NCBI GenBank assembly: GCA_947456995.1
Contig: CANGVB010000016.1
Location: 1-14,995 of the forward strand
DNA length: 14,995 bases
Direction: 5' to 3'
Origin: Bryobacteraceae bacterium
GTDB lineage: Bacteria > Acidobacteriota > Terriglobia > Bryobacterales > Bryobacteraceae
A program made the translations under genes and the position numbers. Below, piece after piece: positions 1 to 5,720 of the stretch. Numbering within the stretch: the first letter of the stretch is position 1; each line of letters opens with the position of its first letter. A model generated the notes under the pieces. It saw only the letters and a program-made list of their open reading frames with translations. It searched no databases and was not told the origin of the DNA.

Positions 1-1050
1 AAGATCCTGAACAAAACTGATCCAGTGAAAGGGAGACAGTTTCAGGATAGCGGTGGAGATCAGCACTGGAACCCTGTTTCCGCATTTGTGAATCAACTCC
101 TTTTCATAAGGAGTACATCCTCCAGCCTGAAGAGCTTCCTCATGAGCTATCTCATCGAGGGGTTCAAATTCAGCCGGGGTTCGATCGAGCCAGGAGAAAG
201 TGCCATCCTGCAAGTCCTGACGGCTATAGCCGAGCATTTCCAACAGCGTGTCGTTGTATTCAAGAGGGTGATCGAGTTGACCAGAAACAACACCGGCAAT
301 GGAAGATTGTTCTGGCGACGGGCGGATACGCGAGCGCCTAAGCCGTAGTTGCTCATCGCGTTCATGGCGCTCTGAAAAATCCCTTACGATTCGGGCAAAG
401 CCTTGCAAAAGGCCGGCATCATCGCGCAGAGCGACGAGTATGATGTTTGCCCAAAATCGTGAGCCGTTGGAACAGATTTGCCAGCACTCAGAAGCGGTAT
501 GGCCTGAGGCAATGGCCTGATCCAGTTGCTGCTGGATTTTGCCGGCACGAGTTTGTGAGGATTCGTAGAGGAAAGAGAGATGTTGATTCTGGGCGAAACT
601 TGGGGCGTAGCCATAGATTCGAGCTGCTCCTTCGTACCAGGCAACGATGGTGCCCTGAAGATCGACGAGGCACAAAGCGTAATCCTGAATCCATGAAGGA
701 ATGCCGCTCTCCCCGAAGGCGATGACATGACGGGCAGGCAGAACGTTGGCGCGTGCAGTGTATTCAAGACTGCGATTTTTCCCAGATGGGTCTGGAAGTG
801 TGATGACCCCTGCGATGGTGCCGTTTTCTAAAACTTCCTGCAAGATTTCAGGAAGACCGGCACTTTTCTGATCTTCGAGGTTTTCTCCCGCAAGACTTAG
901 AACGCTTTTCGAGCCGAGGCCGAATGGCTGATAGAAACCGCTCTGATCGGCAAGCAGGACGGGAGCAGCTGGGTGGAACACAATGGCACGAATCAGTTGT
1001 TCAAGCTGTTTGGGGCCTTGTTCTACAAGCCACTGTGTATCGAGTTTCAT
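1..1050 (-). CDS. Multi-PAS sensory protein, N-terminal 350 residues (3' end outside window)
   Basis: The reverse strand is open without a stop from an ATG at 1050 to the left edge, giving 350 residues of a longer protein. Three PAS-like units can be read. The first, about residues 20-110, carries the phrase PVLLADQSG. The second, about 122-230, has CLVDLQGTIVAWYEGAARIYGY and ends in a PAC-like part (GSRFWANIILVALRD, then GFARIVRDFSER). The third, about 250-350, has LEYNDTLLEMLGYSRQDL and GNRVPVLISTAIL. PAS domains sense ligands, redox state or light and usually precede a histidine kinase, GGDEF or phosphatase domain; that output lies outside the window, so the signalling type is unknown. No membrane segment or signal peptide is seen, which suggests a cytoplasmic sensor. 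An AGGA lies immediately before the ATG, too close for a good ribosome site. An in-frame TTG six codons upstream is a possible alternative start. Confidence 0.85.
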   Translation of the reverse strand, partial: MKLDTQWLVEQGPKQLEQLIRAIVFHPAAPVLLADQSGFYQPFGLGSKSVLSLAGENLEDQKSAGLPEILQEVLENGTIAGVITLPDPSGKNRSLEYTARANVLPARHVIAFGESGIPSWIQDYALCLVDLQGTIVAWYEGAARIYGYAPSFAQNQHLSFLYESSQTRAGKIQQQLDQAIASGHTASECWQICSNGSRFWANIILVALRDDAGLLQGFARIVRDFSERHERDEQLRLRRSRIRPSPEQSSIAGVVSGQLDHPLEYNDTLLEMLGYSRQDLQDGTFSWLDRTPAEFEPLDEIAHEEALQAGGCTPYEKELIHKCGNRVPVLISTAILKLSPFHWISFVQDL

Positions 1051-1234
1051 TCCTGCGGCGCTGCTCAAGGAATCCGCCCTTCTGCTAACGAATCGCCAAT
1101 ACCAATCGGACGCTGCCGTTAGCTGTAGCCAGCCCAACCATAGCACTCTTTGATGCGATAAGGAAGTTTTAACGACCACATTGCGTCAAAAGACTTTCAC
1201 AGATTGGCATTGCAATTGCCTTGTGAACTTAAAC

Positions 1235-1239
1235 AGGAG
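1235..1239 (+). promoter_or_regulatory. Ribosome binding site deciding the start of the small membrane protein
   Basis: AGGAG lies 7 nt before the ATG at 1247. This supports starting there rather than at the in-frame ATG at 1181, which would add 22 polar residues not expected in this family and has no comparable site. Confidence 0.7.
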
Positions 1240-1246
1240 AAATACA

Positions 1247-1438
1247 ATGCCTTTACTCAATGTGGTACTTATGCTGATTATCTTCGGAGTCGGCTTATAC
1301 CTGATCAACCGGTACATACCAATGGCCTCAAGCATCAAATCTATTCTTAACATCTTCGTCGTTGTTGTAGTGTGTATCTGGTTACTGCAGGTTACGGGGC
1401 TGTGGGGCGGTGTGAGCACATTCCGGCTGACTCGATGA
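1247..1438 (+). CDS. Small membrane protein of the Thivi_2564 type
   Basis: This 63-residue protein has two hydrophobic segments, about residues 4-20 and 34-50. They are separated by the motif NRYIPMASSIKSILN, which is characteristic of the short membrane proteins annotated as the Thivi_2564 family. The biochemical role of that family is not known to me. The start at 1247 is supported by AGGAG 7 nt upstream. The last residues (VSTFRLTR) are encoded inside the first unit of a degenerate repeat at 1409-1494, so the natural C-terminus may have been replaced by a mobile-element end. Relatives as I recall them end close to the second hydrophobic stretch. The gene stands alone: it is divergent from the PAS gene and separated by 167 nt from the next plus-strand gene. 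Confidence 0.75.
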   Translation: MPLLNVVLMLIIFGVGLYLINRYIPMASSIKSILNIFVVVVVCIWLLQVTGLWGGVSTFRLTR

Positions 1439-1494
1439 GAGGGTGACCATATTCAGTCACCCGGCCCCAAATGGTCACATTCCAGTCGACCCGG
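1409..1494. repeat. Three degenerate ~22-nt repeats, possible IS21-type element end
   Basis: Three related units can be aligned on a shared ATTC: 1412-1434 (GTGAGCACATTCCGGCTGAC and three more bases), 1443-1464 (GTGACCATATTCAGTCACCC and two more) and 1473-1494 (GGTCACATTCCAGTCGACCC and two more). The ATTC cores start at 1420, 1451 and 1479, so the period is 28-31 nt. All units have an approximate GTGAC/GTCAC dyad. IS21-family elements are known for several transposase-binding repeats of this sort at each end, with sequences resembling GGTGACC...GTCACCCG. No istA or istB coding sequence is present, so this would be a remnant or solo end. The assignment rests on pattern memory, not on a database match. 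Confidence 0.4.
1441..1462. repeat. Perfect 7-bp inverted repeat inside the middle repeat unit
   Basis: GGGTGAC (1441-1447) and GTCACCC (1456-1462) pair perfectly around an 8-nt loop, three bases after the stop codon of the small membrane protein gene. There is no T-tract after it, so it is a poor intrinsic terminator. It is more easily explained as the dyad of a protein-binding repeat, although it could still slow transcription or stabilise the upstream mRNA 3' end. Confidence 0.5.
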
Positions 1495-1605
1495 GAGGGG
1501 CTCATTGATGCCCAAGATACGGCACAAGAAGGCGGATTCATGATTTAGGCAATCGGCGCTTTAAATGCCTACTCCATGGTGCGGGACAGAACCGCGTGAA
1601 AAGAA

Positions 1606-2367
1606 ATGATTGATATGAAACTATCTCTAGTAGTAAAGCCAATATATTGTTTGGCCTTGATGTGCGCCTTAATTCCAATGGACGCCCAGGCAGACACCTG
1701 GAACCGGAAGACAGTGGTGACCTTTAGTGGCCCTGTGGAAATTCCGGGAGTTCATGCCGCTGGCTGGGGAGTTTTGCCAGCGGGAACCTATGTATTCAAG
1801 ATATTGGATTCGATGTCAGATCGTCACATTGTGCAGATTTTCAATAAAGACGAAACACAGATCTATGCAACGATCCTGGCGATTCCCAACTACCGTTTGA
1901 AGGCAACCGATAAAACGGTGATGACTTTTGCTGAGCGAGCAGCAGGCGAACCCGAAGCACTGCGTGCGTGGTTTTATCCCGGTCGCAATTGGGGTGAAGA
2001 ATTCGTTTATCCGAAGTCACGAGCAATTGCTTTGGCGAAGTCAACGAATACGCCCGTGCTTTATACGCCGGTAGAACTGCCAGTTGAGGTGTCCACTCCA
2101 TCACCCACAGCTTACGAACCGGTGGTAGCTGAGCTGAAGCGTGCGCCGATCATGGCGATACAGCCTTCTGGCCAGGATGTAGTGATTGCCGAGGTTGTAA
2201 CGACGCCGCCGGCAGCAGAGCTAGTTCCTGAGCCGCAGGTTTCGGCGGTTGAGCCGGTGGCAGCCACACTGCCTGCAACAGCCAGCGATTTGCCGCTGAT
2301 TGCCCTTCTTGGAATTATGGCGCTGGTTAGCGGGTTGACCATCCGCAGCATCATTAAGACCTTCTAG
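1606..2367 (+). CDS. Secreted protein with C-terminal LPATAS sortase-sorting signal
   Basis: This is a 253-residue exported protein. A signal peptide covers about residues 1-29, with hydrophobic core IYCLALMCALIPM and a likely cleavage after AQA. A compact folded part (about 30-145) contains WNRKTVVTFSGPVEIPG, LPAGTYVFKILD and ALRAWFYPG. Similar exported proteins of unknown function are common in Acidobacteriota as far as I recall. A Pro/Val/Ala-rich low-complexity stalk follows (about 150-220). The C-terminus is a textbook sorting signal: LPATAS at 222-227, a hydrophobic stretch at about 229-246, then Arg247 and Lys251. LPxTA-type signals are used by class D sortases, for example LPNTA in Bacillus anthracis, and a class D sortase is encoded at 5037-5720. 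It is therefore inferred to be that enzyme's substrate. A second ATG at codon 4 is an alternative start. The function of the folded part is unknown. Confidence 0.8.
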   Translation: MIDMKLSLVVKPIYCLALMCALIPMDAQADTWNRKTVVTFSGPVEIPGVHAAGWGVLPAGTYVFKILDSMSDRHIVQIFNKDETQIYATILAIPNYRLKATDKTVMTFAERAAGEPEALRAWFYPGRNWGEEFVYPKSRAIALAKSTNTPVLYTPVELPVEVSTPSPTAYEPVVAELKRAPIMAIQPSGQDVVIAEVVTTPPAAELVPEPQVSAVEPVAATLPATASDLPLIALLGIMALVSGLTIRSIIKTF

Positions 2368-2386
2368 CAGAAAGCAAATCAACTTT

Positions 2387-4135
2387 ATGCGACTGAAACC
2401 GATTCCGTTTCTGGCGCCCAACTTAAAAAAGCGGCGAAATGGACAGGGTCCCGTGCAGACCAAAGCACGAGGCCCTGCCGTCCTGAACACGCCCTTGCTA
2501 AACAAAGGCACCGCGTTTACAGAACTGGAGAGGAGCACGCTTGGGTTGACCGGGCTGCTTCCGCCAGAATCCAGCACACTCGATATGCAGGTGAGGCGTG
2601 CTTATATTCAATACGACCGGCTTTCGGATGTATTGAGTAAGAATGTGTATCTGACGGCGTTGCATGACCGCAACGAGATCCTGTTTTACCGGCTATTCTC
2701 AGAGCACCTCCGAGAGATGATTCCGGTGGTGAACGATCTGACGGTTGGACAGGCGATTGAGCATTACCCTCATGAATTCCGGCGGCCCCGCGGGCTCTAC
2801 CTATCGATTCGGCACATCTCGAGCATTCAAACTGCGTTTGACAATATTGGGGCCGGAAGCGATGAGATCGATCTAATTCTTGCGACCGACGCCGAGGGAA
2901 TCCTGGGTATTGGCGATGCAGGAGTGGGCGGGATTGAAGTTGCCATCGGGAAGCTGGCGATCTATACGGCCGCTGGGGGCATTGACCCCGCGAGGGTTAT
3001 CCCGGTGATGCTGGATACGGGAACAAATAAAGAGTCGCTGCTAGAGGATCCGCTCTACGTCGGAAACCGCTTTCCGCGAATTCGAGGGGAGCGCTACGAC
3101 GAGTTTATTAAGGCCTATGTTGAAACAGCCACCAGGATGTTTCCCAATGCGATTTTGATTTGGGAAGACTTTACGACGACCAACGGAAAGCGGATTCTCG
3201 ATAAGTATCGCGAGAAAATTCGAACTTTCAACGACGATATACAAGGGACCGGGGCCATTACTCTGGCGGCGGCGATATCGGCAGTACGGGTAGCGGGGAT
3301 ATCTCTTGGTAAACAACGGATTGTGATTTATGGAGCAGGAGATGGAGCCATTGGGGTGGCCCGGCAGCTTTACGCAGAGATGAGGAAAGAGGGGAGCACC
3401 AGCGGGGATGCGCTGGACAGATTCTGGTGTCTCGATCAAAAAGGACTCCTTACCGGAGAAAGACCGGACGCTTCATCAGAGATTCCCTCTTCGTTTTTTC
3501 GACCTAGTACGGAATCCAAAAACTGGAGGCGGGGCGTGGACGAGGAGGGGAACAGTCTCGGCATCGGCCTGGCAGAGGTAATACATCAGGTTAGACCCAC
3601 CATGTTGATTGGTGCATCGGGAGATCAGGATGCGTTTGGCGAAGAGATGATTCGGGAGATGGCGCAACATGCGGCCCGGCCCGTTGTGTTTGTCTTGTCG
3701 ACGCCGTTATCCCGTTGTGAAGCTACCCCAACAGACCTTATCGCGTGGACTGAAGGAAGAGGGCTGATTGCAACACGGACTTTCTCACCTCCTGTCACCT
3801 ACAAGGGGTTGACCCATGTAATTGCACATATTACGAACACGCTGCTGTACCCGGGGCTGGTGCTGGGGACAACCGTCGCCAAGGCAAGTCGAATCAGCGA
3901 CGGCATGATTGCGTCTGCAGCGAGTGCAGTATCGAGCCTTGTTTCGGTAAGGCAGCCGGGGGCATCGTTGTTGCCACAGATGGACGACCTGCGAACGGTT
4001 TCATTAACAGTTGCGGTGGCAGTGGCTGAGGCGGCTGAAAAAGAGGGGATCTCCTGCACACCGATGGACGACATTGTACAAATGGTGCAGGATGCGATGT
4101 GGCAGCCGGAGTACCGGCCAATCGAGGCCATATGA
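2387..4135 (+). CDS. Malic/malolactic-enzyme family protein with altered active site
   Basis: This 582-residue protein aligns along its whole length with NAD-dependent malic and malolactic enzymes, which convert malate to pyruvate or lactate plus CO2. Conserved landmarks are LLNKGTAFT (37-45), FRRPRG (131-136), GILGIGDAG (171-179), GKL with the catalytic Lys189, the metal ligands WED (Glu260, Asp261), FNDDIQGT (281-288) and the Rossmann loop GAGDGAIG (316-323). From recalled family motifs, several active-site positions are changed. The catalytic Tyr of the YTP/YDP motif is Asn116. The Asn of LSNP is Thr439 (LSTP). The first Asn of the QxNN motif is Thr483 (HITN). Arg165 of animal enzymes corresponds to Gly171, as in malolactic enzymes. 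Activity is therefore uncertain. About 30 basic residues precede the usual N-terminus, and a GTG at 2453 preceded by AGGG is an alternative start. It lies 19 nt after the LPATAS gene and overlaps the VWA gene by 4 nt. Confidence 0.85.
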   Translation: MRLKPIPFLAPNLKKRRNGQGPVQTKARGPAVLNTPLLNKGTAFTELERSTLGLTGLLPPESSTLDMQVRRAYIQYDRLSDVLSKNVYLTALHDRNEILFYRLFSEHLREMIPVVNDLTVGQAIEHYPHEFRRPRGLYLSIRHISSIQTAFDNIGAGSDEIDLILATDAEGILGIGDAGVGGIEVAIGKLAIYTAAGGIDPARVIPVMLDTGTNKESLLEDPLYVGNRFPRIRGERYDEFIKAYVETATRMFPNAILIWEDFTTTNGKRILDKYREKIRTFNDDIQGTGAITLAAAISAVRVAGISLGKQRIVIYGAGDGAIGVARQLYAEMRKEGSTSGDALDRFWCLDQKGLLTGERPDASSEIPSSFFRPSTESKNWRRGVDEEGNSLGIGLAEVIHQVRPTMLIGASGDQDAFGEEMIREMAQHAARPVVFVLSTPLSRCEATPTDLIAWTEGRGLIATRTFSPPVTYKGLTHVIAHITNTLLYPGLVLGTTVAKASRISDGMIASAASAVSSLVSVRQPGASLLPQMDDLRTVSLTVAVAVAEAAEKEGISCTPMDDIVQMVQDAMWQPEYRPIEAI

Positions 4136-5040
4136 AATACCTCGTGTTGCTGATTTTGCTGATGGTGGTGGTGAAGGAATCGATTGCATTCGGAAGCCAG
4201 GACGGGTTTCAGATATCTGTAAATGTCGACCTTGTGGTGCTGAACGCAACGGTACGTGACCGAAGCGGTCGACTGGTTGCGGATCTGACGCAGGGCGATT
4301 TTTCCGTCGTAGAGGACGGGGTGGCGCAAACGCTGCGGGTGTTCCGCCGCGAGGACATTCCTGTAACCGTAGGCATGGTGATTGATCACAGCGGCAGCAT
4401 GAGAAGAAAGATCGACAATGTGATCGGAGCAGCACTCGAGTTTCTTGAATTCAGTAACGTAGAGGATCAGCTTTTTGTTGTTAATTTCAACGAAACGGTG
4501 AGCTTTGGATTGCCGCTGGCGATGGAGTTCACGAGTTCACCTGGCGCAGTGAAGTCGGCCATCCTGGAAGCCCCCACTACCGGAAAGACGGCGCTGTACG
4601 ACGCGGTTTCGATGGCATTGAAACGCCTGGACTTTGGCAAGAGAGATCGAAACGTATTGCTCGTTGTAAGCGATGGAGCCGATAATGCAAGCCGGATGAA
4701 ACTGGAGGAGTTGCTCAAGATCGCAGGCCAGTCGAGCGCAATGATTTACGCGATTGGAATCTTTGCTCCTGCCGATCCTGACCGAAACCCGGAGGTATTG
4801 CGAAAACTGGCGCAGGCCACAGGCGGGGAAGCGTTTTTCCCGAAGGAACTGAAGGAATTGCCGGCGGTTTGCGAACGGATCGCAAGCGAGATTCGCAATC
4901 AATACATCCTCGGCTACGTCTCAACGAACTCGCGGCAGGCTGGAACGTACCGGCGAATTCGAGTCAAGGCTAGAGCTGAGAGCGATGAAAAACTTTCCGT
5001 GCGGACACGCGCGGGCTATACCAGCGAGGTGAAGAAATGA
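4132..5040 (+). CDS. Secreted von Willebrand factor A domain protein, acidobacterial type
   Basis: This is a 302-residue protein with a signal peptide at about 1-20 (MKYLVLLILLMVVVKESIA). A beta-rich N-terminal part carries VDLVVLNATVRDRSGRLV and DLTQGDFSVVEDG (about 33-63), which is the hallmark of the TIGR03436 VWFA-related acidobacterial family. The A domain follows (about 78-260) with a complete metal-ion-dependent adhesion site: DHSGS at 85-89, Thr153 in GKTALYDAV, and Asp181 in SDGADN. The tail includes YILGYV and RRIRVKAR, as usual for the family. VWA domains bind protein partners through a divalent cation, so an adhesion or assembly role outside the inner membrane is inferred. No sorting signal is seen at its C-terminus. 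The start at 4132 overlaps the previous stop as ATGA; an upstream in-frame ATG at 4099 would bury the signal peptide and is rejected. The stop overlaps the sortase start as ATGA. Confidence 0.9.
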   Translation: MKYLVLLILLMVVVKESIAFGSQDGFQISVNVDLVVLNATVRDRSGRLVADLTQGDFSVVEDGVAQTLRVFRREDIPVTVGMVIDHSGSMRRKIDNVIGAALEFLEFSNVEDQLFVVNFNETVSFGLPLAMEFTSSPGAVKSAILEAPTTGKTALYDAVSMALKRLDFGKRDRNVLLVVSDGADNASRMKLEELLKIAGQSSAMIYAIGIFAPADPDRNPEVLRKLAQATGGEAFFPKELKELPAVCERIASEIRNQYILGYVSTNSRQAGTYRRIRVKARAESDEKLSVRTRAGYTSEVKK

Positions 5041-5720
5041 AGCTGCGCATAAACCTGGGATTGTTCCGTCAGGGTCTCGTGTGGGTTCAATTTCTACTCC
5101 TGGCAACAGGCATCGTATTGACAGGCTATTGCTGCATTGTAGTTATCGATGCAAAGATCTACCAGCAATCGGAACACCCCGAGTTACGCCGACAGAGAAC
5201 GAATCTGACCGCAAATCCGGTATGGCAGGATGGCAGTCTTGGACGGATCGAAATTCCACGGCTGGGCATTTCAGCGTTGATAGTGGAGGGCACGAGCACG
5301 ACTGCGCTGAATCGAGCGGTAGGACATATCGAAGGTACAAGTTGGCCGGGAGTGCCCGGAAATGTAGGCCTCTCAGCGCATCGCGACACTTTCTTCCGGC
5401 CCCTGCGCAATATCAAGAAAGGTGACGAGATCAACCTGAGGCATCCCGAGGCTGACTTCCGATACCAGGTAGTCTCGACGAAAGTTGTGTCGCCGAACGA
5501 TGTAGCGGTGCTGGAGCCTGACGGGCGCGAGATCCTGACTCTGGTTACTTGTTATCCGTTCTACTTTATTGGCCCGGCACCGAGCCGCTTCATCGTGCGG
5601 GCTGAGCGGGTTGACCAGCGAAAGCTGAAACCATCAGAATGCCTGTCCTGCTTCAGCGATGCGATTCATGACTCCGCGCAAATGAGGATGATTCGTTCTG
5701 AATCGAAAGCGGGCCAATAG
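5037..5720 (+). CDS. Class D sortase (transpeptidase)
   Basis: This is a 227-residue protein with one N-terminal membrane anchor (about 17-37) and a sortase domain at about 68-190. The three catalytic residues are visible: His115 in LSAHRDTFF, Cys172 in LTLVTCYPF, and Arg184 in PAPSRFIVRAE. The combination of AHRDT with TLVTCYPFYFIGPAP is typical of class D sortases. Sortases cleave substrates between Thr and the following residue of the sorting motif and transfer them to an amino group, in Gram-positives usually on peptidoglycan. A likely substrate, with LPATAS at its C-terminus, is encoded at 1606-2367. About 37 residues follow the domain and contain two Cys residues (202 and 205). The start overlaps the VWA stop by 4 nt. 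The stop abuts the stop of the convergent gene at 5721 with no spacer. Confidence 0.92.
   Translation: MKLRINLGLFRQGLVWVQFLLLATGIVLTGYCCIVVIDAKIYQQSEHPELRRQRTNLTANPVWQDGSLGRIEIPRLGISALIVEGTSTTALNRAVGHIEGTSWPGVPGNVGLSAHRDTFFRPLRNIKKGDEINLRHPEADFRYQVVSTKVVSPNDVAVLEPDGREILTLVTCYPFYFIGPAPSRFIVRAERVDQRKLKPSECLSCFSDAIHDSAQMRMIRSESKAGQ

Noticed and set aside
299..725. Plus-strand frames of 73-92 codons at the left
   Set aside because: The minus strand encodes uninterrupted PAS-domain sequence across the whole region.
1441..1462. Intrinsic terminator after the small membrane protein gene
   Set aside because: The 7-bp stem is perfect but no T-run follows; it fits better as the dyad of one repeat unit.
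4099..4131. Upstream start for the VWA protein
   Set aside because: It would place 11 polar residues before a clean signal peptide; the ATG at 4132 forms an ATGA overlap with the preceding stop, as at the next gene junction.
3799..4435. Two minus-strand frames of 143-196 codons opposite the malic-enzyme/VWA junction
   Set aside because: They are complements of well-supported genes and are rich in His, Arg, Ser and Cys.
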